Source: JAICLV01 sp036380925
GTDB taxonomy: Bacteria; Actinomycetota; Actinomycetes; Acidothermales; Acidothermaceae
DNA length: 37,984 nt
Direction: 5' to 3'
NCBI GenBank assembly: GCA_036380925.1
Contig: DASVDW010000127.1
Coordinates: 1-37,984 of the forward strand
The translations under genes and the position numbers were made by a program. Shown here piece after piece: positions 7,367 through 16,425 of this stretch. The number at the start of each line of letters is the position of its first letter. Positions within the stretch are counted from its first letter, which is position 1. The notes below the pieces were generated by a model. The model was given only the letters and a program-made list of their open reading frames with translations. It was not told the DNA's origin and did no database searches.

Positions 7367-8046
7367 GACGCCTCCCCCGGCGAAGCCTGCGCTGGCACTT
7401 CAGCTTTCGGCGACGGCAAGGGCAACGGCCGGACGACGCCGCGGTGACGCACCAGCAACACGTGGGCGATGACGAGCAATCCGACGGCCAGCGGCAGCAG
7501 CACGATGTGCCACATCAGCATTTGACCGAAGTCGAGCACGTTGAAGTACGCACCGATGCCGACGGAGTTCAATCCGTCCTTGGCCTGGGTCGCGATCCAT
7601 TGCGAGTCAAGGTTTTGCTGGGTCACGTAGCCGGTGAACGCGGTGCCAATCGAGGCGAGGAAGGCGACCGCGCCGGTGATCCACGTCATGGCGCGCCGGC
7701 CTCGCCAGGCCGCCATGAAGAACTTGCCCCACAGGTGGATGACCATGAACGCCATGAAGAGCTCGACGCTCCACAGGTGCAAGCTGTTGACGTAGTGGCC
7801 GACGTCCGAGCCGTGCCACCAGGCCGGTCCGCGCAGCGCGAGCAGGCCGCCGGAGGCCAACACGACGACGAACGCCGCGATGGTCGCGACGCCGAACACG
7901 TAAATCCACGACGCCACGTAGACCGGCTGGCTGTCGGGAAGGAGTTCCTCCGGTGGGAAGTTGCGCAGCGCGCGGCGGCGCACCCAGCCGGTCCAACCGC
8001 CGGCGTCGGTCGGCGGTGTCGTCGCAGCGGGCTCGGCCGCGGTCAC
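7363..8046 (-). CDS. Cytochrome b6-like N-terminal domain protein (di-haem b)
   Basis: A 227-residue membrane protein equivalent to the N-terminal four-helix half of cytochrome b. The four haem-ligand histidines are present: His90 and His104 (13 residues between) and His180 and His195 (14 residues between, as in b6). The N-terminal 30 residues are polar and Pro-rich. It should pass electrons across the membrane between quinol and an unknown acceptor. GTG at 8046 overlaps the stop of the upstream small gene; its own stop overlaps the next gene. No Rieske protein, cytochrome c or full C-terminal b subunit is encoded nearby, unlike the usual qcrCAB locus. Confidence 0.88.
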   Translation of the reverse strand: MTAAEPAATTPPTDAGGWTGWVRRRALRNFPPEELLPDSQPVYVASWIYVFGVATIAAFVVVLASGGLLALRGPAWWHGSDVGHYVNSLHLWSVELFMAFMVIHLWGKFFMAAWRGRRAMTWITGAVAFLASIGTAFTGYVTQQNLDSQWIATQAKDGLNSVGIGAYFNVLDFGQMLMWHIVLLPLAVGLLVIAHVLLVRHRGVVRPLPLPSPKAEVPAQASPGEAS

Positions 8047-8216
8047 CGGTGCCGCCTCTTGCCTGGGAACGGCAACAGCAGCGCCGCGATGAAGATCGCG
8101 ATCATCAACAAGATGACGACGAGGTTCGCGACTGAAATCTGGATGACTCCCCAGTGCACGTAATGCCCGGGGTGGTTTAGATCGATCGCCAGCACGGCTG
8201 GCCCGCCGCTGTTCAT
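8043..8216 (-). CDS. Small single-helix membrane subunit of cytochrome b operon
   Basis: A 57-residue protein starting MNSGGPAVLAID at ATG 8216, preceded by a GAGG ribosome site about 7 bases upstream; a longer in-frame start at 8309 is not supported. Residues 12-23 contain NHPGHYVHWGV and residues 25-45 form one hydrophobic helix, followed by a basic tail PGKRRHR. It overlaps the cytochrome b gene by GTGA and is the first gene of the operon. Such tiny helices often stabilise respiratory complexes. I recall similar NHPGHYxHWG proteins beside actinobacterial cytochrome b genes. The histidines near the membrane surface could be functional, but this is not shown. Confidence 0.78.
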   Translation of the reverse strand: MNSGGPAVLAIDLNHPGHYVHWGVIQISVANLVVILLMIAIFIAALLLPFPGKRRHR

Positions 8217-8332
8217 CCCGTCACCCTCTTTCGTTCGCGAAGTGAGAGAACTGGGAGGTGTTGAGCACCGCGTTTTCGGCCAGGTTCGGCCTGTGCGCCG
8301 GGGCGACACAGGGGAAAAGGGCCGCGGCGATA

Positions 8333-8367
8333 GGGACCAAGGACCCGCGGCTAGTGACCAACGGCCG
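8333..8367. promoter_or_regulatory. Tandem DosR/DevR-like boxes before cytochrome b operon
   Basis: Two 14-bp elements, GGGACCAAGGACCC at 8333-8346 and GTGACCAACGGCCG at 8354-8367, start 21 bp apart, two helical turns, as DosR-type sites often do. They lie in the 217-bp region upstream of the small cytochrome gene (start 8216), roughly 120-150 bp from its start. The first is almost a perfect dyad. A close relative, GGGACTTAGGACTC, lies before the ligase/dehydrogenase operon. No DosR-like regulator gene is in the window. The rest of 8217-8433 shows nothing else I can name. Confidence 0.45.
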
Positions 8368-8433
8368 GCCGCTCACGCCGTCATCGTCGACGCGTTGCCT
8401 TACCGTTTGGTGAAGATCAGAGGCCCACGCGGT

Positions 8434-9429
8434 TCACAGCACGGCGCGGCGGCGCAGGAACGCCGAGCCCACCATGCCGGGCATGATCGGCGCCCAGAAC
8501 GCCAGCAGCCGATACACCAAGACGCCCGCCAACACCGCGCCGCCGCTTGAGCCGGCGGCGCCGACGAGGCCGAGGAACAGCGCGGCGTCGACGGCACCGA
8601 GACCGCCCGGCGACGGAATGGCCTCCGCACTGGTGGCGCCGACCAAGTACGCGACGGCGACCCTCCACCCGGCGACGTCCCCGTCGAAGGCCCACAAGGT
8701 GGCGTAGAGCGCGAGCAGATTCGCCGCCTTCACCCCGCTGGCACACAGCAGGAGCTTGGCGACCCGCATTGGCTGCACCGACAACTCGCGCATGGCTCGA
8801 ACGCCGTCGGCGATCGCGGCCCGAAGCCGCGCGCTGTTCGCGGGCCGACGCCAACGCCGCCGGATGACCGCGAACGCGACCGCGACCGCGACGACGCCGA
8901 GCAGCAGCCAAATCCACCAGCCACCGAACCAGCCAGCCACAGTCGTGGCCTCGTGACCCAGCGCTGCCGGACCGAACAGCGTCAACCCAAAAATCGCCAC
9001 GACCACGTGCGTGACACCGATCGCCGCCACCGCCGCGGCTGCCTCGCCGACGCCGTAGCCGACGTTCGTCAAGTAGCGGACATTGACCGCCGCGCCTCCG
9101 ACACTGCCCGGCGTCAGCCGGTTCGCGACCGCAGCGGCGAGCTGCACGAGCACGGTGCGCCGCATCGGCAGCCGCGCGCCGACAGCGATCTGCAACGCCA
9201 GTGCGGAGATCCAGTAACTGATCGCAATCGCCGACATCGCAAGCACAATCCATGGCCACCGGGGCGTGGGAAGCCTCATGGCCTGCCCGACCACAGAAGC
9301 CAGCCGGGGAAAGAACCGCAGCGCAGCGGCAACGATGACGACGACGGTCCCGAGTGCGAGCAGGGAGCGTGAACGCCACCGCACTCCAACACCGGACGAC
9401 GCGCTCACGCGTTTCACGGTAACTCGCAA
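8434..9429 (-). CDS. LPG-synthase transmembrane domain (UPF0104/AglD-like) protein
   Basis: A 331-residue polytopic membrane protein with about eight helices. Features of the lysylphosphatidylglycerol-synthase flippase domain family are visible: NRLTPGSVGGAAVNVRYL around residue 103, and PSPGGLGAVDAALF around residue 277, followed by a final PIMPGMVG. There is no C-terminal aminoacyl-transferase domain, so this is the stand-alone membrane type, likely a lipid or lipid-linked-sugar transporter; the substrate cannot be read. A TTG at 9429 lies 11 bases after AGAGGAG; the GTG at 9417 is the alternative. It starts 29 bases after the tauE stop, so it may be the tail of the sulfur operon. Confidence 0.8.
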   Translation of the reverse strand: MRVTVKRVSASSGVGVRWRSRSLLALGTVVVIVAAALRFFPRLASVVGQAMRLPTPRWPWIVLAMSAIAISYWISALALQIAVGARLPMRRTVLVQLAAAVANRLTPGSVGGAAVNVRYLTNVGYGVGEAAAAVAAIGVTHVVVAIFGLTLFGPAALGHEATTVAGWFGGWWIWLLLGVVAVAVAFAVIRRRWRRPANSARLRAAIADGVRAMRELSVQPMRVAKLLLCASGVKAANLLALYATLWAFDGDVAGWRVAVAYLVGATSAEAIPSPGGLGAVDAALFLGLVGAAGSSGGAVLAGVLVYRLLAFWAPIMPGMVGSAFLRRRAVL

Positions 9430-9458
9430 GTTAGCGTCAACTCCTCTTCACATCGAAC

Positions 9459-10259
9459 TCACAGCAAGTGCGGCACTGAGCGGGCGGCCGTGTAGAGCGC
9501 CACCGCCACCAGCAAGAAGCTGAAGGCTGTGGTCAACTTGGCGGCGTCGACCCTGGAGGCGACCCGATTGCCAATCAGCGAGCCGCCGATCGCGGTGACG
9601 GTGAACAGCGCCAGGAGCGGCCAGTCCAAATGCGTGTGCTCGCCCATGCGCACCGCGAGCGCCACCGCGCTGTTGATCGCGATAACGAGCAACGACGTGC
9701 CGACTGCGACCGGCATCGAGAAACCCAGCGCCAGCACAAGCGCGGGAACGATGACAAACCCGCCGCCGACGCCGAACAGGCCGGTCAACAACCCGACGAC
9801 GGTGGCCGCGGCGGACACCCGCAGGAAGCGGCAGACGTTGAGCCGGGGAATCGGTGACCGCCATTTGCAGGACGCCGTGACGGTCGACGGGCGGCCCAGG
9901 TCGCGACGCGCGCGGCGCAACATGGCGACCGCGGCGCCGATCAGCAAGATGGCGAACCCGGCGAGCAGCAGGTCTGGGTTGATGTCGGCCGACAGCCGAC
10001 TCCCGCCGTACGCGCCGGCCACGCCGAGAACACCGAAGACCATGCCTTGCCCGACGCGCACCCGGCCCGAGCGCCAATGCGCGACCATGCCGGCCAGCGC
10101 CGTGACACCCACGATGAGCAGCGAACCGGTGGTGGCGGCGTGCGGCGTCTGGTCAAGCAGATAAACCAGGGCTGGCACGGTGAGGATCGAACCGCCTCCG
10201 CCAACCGCGCCCAGCGACAGGCCGATCAGCAGACCTACTGCGATCGCGACGGCAATCAA
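9459..10259 (-). CDS. TauE/SafE family sulfite/anion exporter
   Basis: A 266-residue membrane protein with two homologous halves, each starting with the family glycine motif: LGAVGGGGSILTVPAL (about residues 16-31) and LFGVGGGFVIVPAL (about 160-173). TauE/SafE proteins export sulfite, sulfonates or related anions. Behind a persulfide-handling MBL-rhodanese fusion and a rhodanese, export of sulfite or thiosulfate is the obvious role, as in cst operons of Staphylococcus. TTG at 10259 is the likely start, 15 bases after the rhodanese stop; no clear ribosome site, which fits coupling to the gene before. A short extra insert (about residues 117-143, ARRDLGRP to RLNV) lies between the halves. Confidence 0.87.
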   Translation of the reverse strand: MIAVAIAVGLLIGLSLGAVGGGGSILTVPALVYLLDQTPHAATTGSLLIVGVTALAGMVAHWRSGRVRVGQGMVFGVLGVAGAYGGSRLSADINPDLLLAGFAILLIGAAVAMLRRARRDLGRPSTVTASCKWRSPIPRLNVCRFLRVSAAATVVGLLTGLFGVGGGFVIVPALVLALGFSMPVAVGTSLLVIAINSAVALAVRMGEHTHLDWPLLALFTVTAIGGSLIGNRVASRVDAAKLTTAFSFLLVAVALYTAARSVPHLL

Positions 10260-10274
10260 CGTGGGCGCGCTGTC

Positions 10275-10637
10275 TTAGACAACCCGGCCGGGCCGGCCGC
10301 CCTTGGCGACCACCGGCAGATTGGCGCGCGCCCACGCGCGCATGCCGCCGGTGACGTTCGAGACCTGCCAGCCGTCACCTGCGAGCATCGCGGCGGCCCG
10401 CGCCGACCGCGACCCCGAGCGGCAGATCGTCAGAATCGCCCGACCGCTAGGAAGCTCGCGAGCCCGCTGCGGCAACTGCCCCAGCGGCATGTGACGGGCC
10501 TTCGGCGCGTGCCCGGCCTGCCATTCGTGCGGCTCCCGCACGTCGAGCAGAATCACGCCTTGCTCCACGAGCGCCGCCGCTTCCGAGGCGCTCACCTTGT
10601 CGTACGGACGGGCGAACATCTTGCCGAAGATGCTCAT
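10275..10637 (-). CDS. Single-domain rhodanese sulfurtransferase
   Basis: A 120-residue cytoplasmic protein with one rhodanese domain. The active-site loop CRSGSRSAR begins with Cys72, which would carry the persulfide sulfur; the preceding LLDVREPHEWQAGHAP is the usual CH2A-like rhodanese motif. It overlaps the MBL-rhodanese fusion by ATGA, so the two are made together. It likely passes sulfane sulfur between low-molecular-weight thiols, thiosulfate or the fusion protein. The C-terminal tail (WARANLPVVAKGGRPGRVV) has no membrane helix, unlike some rhodaneses in sulfur operons. Confidence 0.9.
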   Translation of the reverse strand: MSIFGKMFARPYDKVSASEAAALVEQGVILLDVREPHEWQAGHAPKARHMPLGQLPQRARELPSGRAILTICRSGSRSARAAAMLAGDGWQVSNVTGGMRAWARANLPVVAKGGRPGRVV

Positions 10638-12022
10638 GCAGAAGCTCCTGTGCTGGCCGCGGTGCTGCTTTCGAGGTCAAGGCCGGCGTCGGCCGCGACA
10701 GTGAACTCGTCATTGACGGCAACCACCGAACGACCCCTTGCGGCGAGGATCGAAGCCGCGATCGACGAGCGATACCCGGCGGCGCAGTGCACCCACACCT
10801 CGCCGGGCGGGATGTCGTCAAGGCGGTCGAGCAACTCGTGCAGCGGGATATGCACCGCACCCGCGACGTGCGACTCCCTCCATTCGAGGTTGCGGCGCAC
10901 ATCAAGGACGACGGGAGCGCCCCTCGAGATCGCCTCTCGCAGCTGCGCGAAGCCAGCCGACCGCAAGGTGCTCAGCTTTCCGTTCGTCACGAGCTCGTGC
11001 GGCGCGCCGGTCGCCGCGGCGGCCGGGCGCTCGATCCCGATGCGCACCAGTTCGCGCTGCGCCTGCGCCACCTGCTCGGCGCTCTCACCGATCAAAGTGA
11101 GCGGCGTCCCCCATGGCATGGTCCAGCCGAGGTAGGTGGCGAACTGCTCGTCGATGCCGAAGTTCAGCGTGCCGGCGAGGTGCCCGGCGGAGAACGCCGT
11201 CCGCGTGCGCAGATCGACCACCCACTCGCCCGCGTCGATCCGGCGGCGCAGTTCGTCGGCGTCGGCCACCGTCGGCGGCGAGAGATCCGGCGGCTCCACC
11301 GGGGGCGATAGGTTCGCCGCTCCCATGTGGGCGTAGTAGGCGGGGAACGCGTCGAGGCCGGCGAGCAGATCGGTGACGAACTGCTGCTCTGCCTGCGTCA
11401 ACGCGGGATTCGCGCGCTTCTCCTCGCCGATGGTCGACGAGGTACCTTCGGATTGCGTCGCCGAGCAGAAGCTGCCGAAGCCGTGCGTCGGAAAAATCGC
11501 CGTGGTTTCGGGCAATTCCCGAGCCAGTCGGCGCGCCGACCGGTATTGCGCACGCGCCAGCTCATCCGCGTGCGCCTCACCGAGCAGGTCTGGCCGGCCG
11601 GTCGAGCCGTAAAGCAGCGAACCGCCGGTGAAAACGCCGACGCACACGTCGTCCGAAGTCAATGCGTACGCCAGATGGTTGAACGTGTGGCCTGGTGTCG
11701 CGAGCACGGTCAGTGACAACGACGGCGAGATGTCGACGACGTCGCCGTCTCGGATGGGCGTGCGGTCGAACGCCACCTCGTCGGCCGCGCTGACGAGATA
11801 TGCGGCGCCCGTTGCGGCGGCGAGCGCCCGGCCGCCGGTGACGTAGTCGTTGTGCATGTGGGTTTCGAGGACGTGCGTGATCCGCACGCCGCGCGACTCT
11901 GCGATGTCTATGACCCGGTCGATGTCGCGCTGCGGATCGACCACGAAAGCAATCTCTCCGTCATGGACGAGGTAGGAGCGGTCGCCGAGCGTCGGCGTGT
12001 CAATCGGGATGATCTCGAGCAT
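10634..12022 (-). CDS. MBL-fold/double-rhodanese fusion (persulfide dioxygenase-like)
   Basis: A 462-residue protein: a metallo-beta-lactamase domain (about 1-245) and two rhodanese domains (about 252-335 and 355-450). The MBL part has THMHNDY (His55, His57, Asp59), His112 (PGHTFNHL) and His180 (FPTHGFG), as in ETHE1/CstB persulfide dioxygenases that turn glutathione-type persulfide into sulfite. The third iron ligand, an Asp in FTGD of ETHE1, is Gly134 here (FTGGSLLYGS). The second rhodanese has Cys413 (HCAAGYRSS); the first has no Cys in its loop (TLIGES) and is probably structural. ATG at 12022 is 15 bases after the stop of the 38-aa gene. Confidence 0.87.
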   Translation of the reverse strand: MLEIIPIDTPTLGDRSYLVHDGEIAFVVDPQRDIDRVIDIAESRGVRITHVLETHMHNDYVTGGRALAAATGAAYLVSAADEVAFDRTPIRDGDVVDISPSLSLTVLATPGHTFNHLAYALTSDDVCVGVFTGGSLLYGSTGRPDLLGEAHADELARAQYRSARRLARELPETTAIFPTHGFGSFCSATQSEGTSSTIGEEKRANPALTQAEQQFVTDLLAGLDAFPAYYAHMGAANLSPPVEPPDLSPPTVADADELRRRIDAGEWVVDLRTRTAFSAGHLAGTLNFGIDEQFATYLGWTMPWGTPLTLIGESAEQVAQAQRELVRIGIERPAAAATGAPHELVTNGKLSTLRSAGFAQLREAISRGAPVVLDVRRNLEWRESHVAGAVHIPLHELLDRLDDIPPGEVWVHCAAGYRSSIAASILAARGRSVVAVNDEFTVAADAGLDLESSTAASTGASA

Positions 12023-12037
12023 TTGCGTGATCCGATC

Positions 12038-12154
12038 TCAACCGCACTCGCAGCGCTGCTCTGGCGGGACGCCGGCGAGCACCTGGTCAACGTGCATTCC
12101 ACAGCCGGTGTATGTGACCTTCCGGCAGATGGGGCAGATGGCCGGTGAGCACAT
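12038..12154 (-). CDS. 38-residue Cys-rich (zinc-ribbon-like) protein
   Basis: Starts at ATG 12154, preceded by AAAGGAAC about 7 bases upstream, and ends at TGA 12038. It begins MCSPAICPICRKVTYTGCG and goes on with HVDQVLAGVP, ending in CEC before a final Gly, with six cysteines: CxxxxCxxC, C near residue 18, and two at the end, which could bind one zinc. I recognise the CxxC...GCG.HVDQV.AGVP pattern from tiny actinobacterial proteins. It is the first gene after the CsoR/CstR-like operator and in front of the persulfide genes, so it belongs to that response. Possible roles are a metal or sulfur sensor or a small adaptor; none is shown. Confidence 0.82.
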   Translation of the reverse strand: MCSPAICPICRKVTYTGCGMHVDQVLAGVPPEQRCECG

Positions 12155-12187
12155 GCGAAAGTTCCTTTCGGTCAGGACCAGGCCACT

Positions 12188-12203
12188 ATACCTAGGGGGG
12201 TAT
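12188..12203. promoter_or_regulatory. CsoR/CstR-like operator before sulfur operon
   Basis: ATACCTAGGGGGGTAT is a dyad with outer arms ATACC and GGTAT and a G-rich centre, the typical build of operators bound by CsoR-family repressors (Cu(I) sensor CsoR, persulfide sensor CstR). It lies 34 bases upstream of the 38-aa gene on the minus strand and 124 bases upstream of the plus-strand cation transporter. Because the downstream genes handle persulfide, a CstR-type sensor is the better guess. The repressor gene is not in this window. The same region should hold the divergent promoters of both units. Confidence 0.65.
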
Positions 12204-12326
12204 CGACACTGCAAAGGACACCGCTGCCCAACCGCAATTTCGCCAGGTGCTGGCTGGCCACGGTCGGCCGGCAACCCGCTGCTAGCCTCCGAACGTCGAA
12301 CGCACCGGCATCTGCGAGGCCACCGC

Positions 12327-13358
12327 ATGACCCACCTGCTCCGCGCGGCTGATCCCACCGAACCCGCGCCCGCGGCCGGCCACGACCATCAGCACGAGCC
12401 TTCCTCGCTGCTCGGCCGGCTGTGGCACGAGGCCGGCGAGCTGCTCGGAGTCGGCCATTCTCACGACAGCGCCGACAAAGTCGACAGCGCGTTGGAGGCA
12501 GACGCCAGCGGACGACGCGCGCTCCTCATCAGCCTGGCAGCGCTCGCCATCACCGCCGCGCTGCAAGGAATTGTGGTCGCGTTCTCCGGTTCGGTCGCGC
12601 TGCTCGGCGACACGCTGCACAACCTGGCCGACGCGCTGACCGCGGTCCCGTTGTTGATCGCGTTCCGGCTCGCCCGCCGCCCCGCCACCAACCGGCACAC
12701 CTACGGGTACGGGCGGGCCGAAGACCTCGCCGGGCTCTTCGTCATCGCGATGATCACCCTGTCGTCGGTGTTGGCCGGCTACGAGGCGATAGACCGGCTG
12801 GTCCGTCCGCAACACGTGCGTCACCTGTGGGCGGTGGCGGTCGCCGCGCTGATCGGCTTCGCCGGCAACGAACTCGTCGCCCGGTACCGCATCATCGTCG
12901 GACGACGCATCGGCTCCGCCGCGCTGGTCGCCGACGGCCTGCATGCCCGCACCGACGGCTTCACCAGCCTCGCCGTCTTGCTCGGCGCCGCAGGCGTTGG
13001 TCTGGGTTGGCGGCAAGCCGACCCGATCATCGGCTTGCTCATCACCGTCGCGATCCTCGGTGTGCTGCGCTCGGCGGTGCGCCAAGTAGGGTCGCGGCTG
13101 ATGGACGCCGTTGACCCCGGGCTTGTCGAGCAGGCGATCGCCGCGATCGCCAGCGTCGACGGCGTCCACTCCGTAGATGAGCTTCGGGTGCGCTGGATCG
13201 GCCACACCCTGCGCGCAGAGGCGGCGATCACCGTCGACGCCGATCTGTCACTGCGCGCCGCGCACGAGATCGCGCACCACGCCGAGGCGCATTTGCTCGC
13301 CGACGTTGGACGGCTCACAGCAGCCAATGTGCACGCAAGCCCGGCGGGCGCGCATTGA
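12327..13358 (+). CDS. Cation diffusion facilitator (zinc/metal efflux)
   Basis: A 343-residue CDF family protein that exchanges divalent metal for protons at the membrane. Six helices, with metal-site HxxxD pairs in TM2 (His98/Asp102, HNLAD) and TM5 (His206/Asp210, HARTD), both complete. The N-terminus is His-rich (HDHQH about 19-23, HSH about 44-46), a typical metal-loading tail. The C-terminal domain (about 255-340) has the usual ferredoxin-like fold, with GVHSVDELRVRWIGH. HxxxD at both sites favours Zn over Mn or Fe, which is inference. ATG at 12327 has a GAGG ribosome site 8 bases upstream. It overlaps the MFS gene (TTGA). Confidence 0.9.
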   Translation: MTHLLRAADPTEPAPAAGHDHQHEPSSLLGRLWHEAGELLGVGHSHDSADKVDSALEADASGRRALLISLAALAITAALQGIVVAFSGSVALLGDTLHNLADALTAVPLLIAFRLARRPATNRHTYGYGRAEDLAGLFVIAMITLSSVLAGYEAIDRLVRPQHVRHLWAVAVAALIGFAGNELVARYRIIVGRRIGSAALVADGLHARTDGFTSLAVLLGAAGVGLGWRQADPIIGLLITVAILGVLRSAVRQVGSRLMDAVDPGLVEQAIAAIASVDGVHSVDELRVRWIGHTLRAEAAITVDADLSLRAAHEIAHHAEAHLLADVGRLTAANVHASPAGAH

Positions 13359-14563
13359 CCACAACGCAAGCCACCGACCAACGGGTGAGCCCGGTTCGGT
13401 TCGTCGTTTGGTTCGGCTTGGTCTCCGGCCTCTCGGACGTCGTGTACGAGAGCGCCCGCGCGATCATCGGGCCGTTCCTCGGCAGCCTCGGGGCCAGTGC
13501 CGCGGTCGTCGGCGTGATCACCGGCATCGGCGAAGCCGTGGCGCTGGTGCTGCGGCTGTTCACCGGTCGGATCTCCGACCGCACCGGGCGGCCGTGGCCG
13601 CAGACCATCGTCGGCTACGCGCTCACCGCGTGCTGCGTGCCGTTGCTCGCGATCGCGCCCGGCCTCGCGTCGGCCGGTGCGCTCTACAGCGGGGAGCGGC
13701 TCGGCAAGGCCGTGCGCACGCCGGCTCGTGACACGATGCTCGCGCACGCGTCGGCGAAGCTCGGACGCGGCTACGCCTTCGGGTTGCACGAGGCGCTCGA
13801 CCAGACCGGCGCGTTGATCGGGCCGCTGCTGGTCGCCGGCGCGGTGGCGCTGGGCGCGAGCCTGCGCACCGCTTTCGCGCTGCTCGCGATTCCGGGAATT
13901 GCCGCGATCACCGTGCTGATCCGGCTTCGGTTAGCCGCGCCGAACCCGGCCGAGTACGACCCCGGCGCGCAGGTGTCGGAGAAGAAGAAGCTGCGCCTCG
14001 AAAAGCGGCTGCCGGTGATGTTTTGGCGTTACGCCGCCTTCTCGGCGGCGACCATGCTGGGTTTTTCCACGTGGGCGGTGTTGGCCTACCACCTGACCGC
14101 TCGCGATGTGCTGTCTCCCGAGCTGGTCGCGGTGTTGTACGCGGGCGCGATGGGCGCGGCCGCGCTGGCCGCCGTCGTCTTCGGCCGCATCTACGACCGC
14201 GTCGGCTTGCGGGGGTTGCTCGCGTTGCCGATCCTCGCCGCCGTCGTCCCGTTTCTTTCGTTCAGCACCTCGATCGGCGCCGTGGTGATCGGCGCGCTGG
14301 TGTGGGGCACCGCGATGGGGGTGCACGACTCCACGATGCGCGCCGCCGTCACCGACTTCGTGCCGCCGCATCGCCGAGGGGCCGGCTACGGAACGTTCAC
14401 CGCCATCTACGGCGTGGCCTGGCTCGCTGGCGCCGCGCTCATCGGGTTGCTGTACGAGGTGAGCCTCACCGCGGTGGAGTTGTTTGTCGTTGCCACCCAA
14501 GTGGTCGCGCTTGTGTTGCTGACCCGGGTCTGGCGCCACCGATCAGCCAGCGCCGAGCACTGA
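13355..14563 (+). CDS. MFS transporter
   Basis: A 402-residue major facilitator superfamily protein with about 12 helices in two halves joined by a charged loop (EKKKLRLEKRLP near residue 210). The cytoplasmic signature between TM2 and TM3 appears as GRISDRTGRPWPQ, and a related RIYDRVGLRG occurs in the second half. The TTG start overlaps the TGA of the CDF gene, so the two are co-translated. The substrate cannot be told; pairing with a metal exporter suggests a metal, metal complex or drug, but this is weak. An 80-base gap then leads to the ligase operon. Confidence 0.85.
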   Translation: MTTTQATDQRVSPVRFVVWFGLVSGLSDVVYESARAIIGPFLGSLGASAAVVGVITGIGEAVALVLRLFTGRISDRTGRPWPQTIVGYALTACCVPLLAIAPGLASAGALYSGERLGKAVRTPARDTMLAHASAKLGRGYAFGLHEALDQTGALIGPLLVAGAVALGASLRTAFALLAIPGIAAITVLIRLRLAAPNPAEYDPGAQVSEKKKLRLEKRLPVMFWRYAAFSAATMLGFSTWAVLAYHLTARDVLSPELVAVLYAGAMGAAALAAVVFGRIYDRVGLRGLLALPILAAVVPFLSFSTSIGAVVIGALVWGTAMGVHDSTMRAAVTDFVPPHRRGAGYGTFTAIYGVAWLAGAALIGLLYEVSLTAVELFVVATQVVALVLLTRVWRHRSASAEH

Positions 14564-14594
14564 CGCCCGACCACGTCGAGCTGCCGCCCGCAGC

Positions 14595-14611
14595 GGGACT
14601 TAGGACTCTGT
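14595..14611 (+). promoter_or_regulatory. DosR/DevR-like box before ligase/dehydrogenase operon
   Basis: GGGACTTAGGACTCTGT matches a common actinobacterial hypoxia-box spelling (GGGACTTTCGGCCCTGT) at 13 of 17 positions and the box before the cytochrome operon at 11 of its 14. It lies 33 bases before the ATG at 14644, in the only non-coding gap (14564-14643) from which the five-gene operon could be transcribed. No convincing -10 was found. This is a motif-level suggestion only. Confidence 0.4.
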
Positions 14612-14643
14612 ACGGCACCACTGGCCGGTCGTCGCATAGAAGC

Positions 14644-16424
<1,781 letters not shown>

Positions 16425-16425
<1 letters not shown>

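Noticed and set aside
8242..8550. Plus-strand frame across the region before the cytochrome operon
   Set aside because: Low-complexity His/Arg/Gln-rich translation, no ribosome site, and half of it is antisense to the gene at 8434.
12216..12232. Another GGAC...GCCC box before the cation transporter
   Set aside because: The half-sites are one base too far apart compared with the other four boxes, and the first G of GGGAC is missing.
14023..14640. Long N-terminal extension of the ligase frame
   Set aside because: It runs through the MFS gene in another frame, is Arg-rich and has no domain; the ligase homology starts near 14644.
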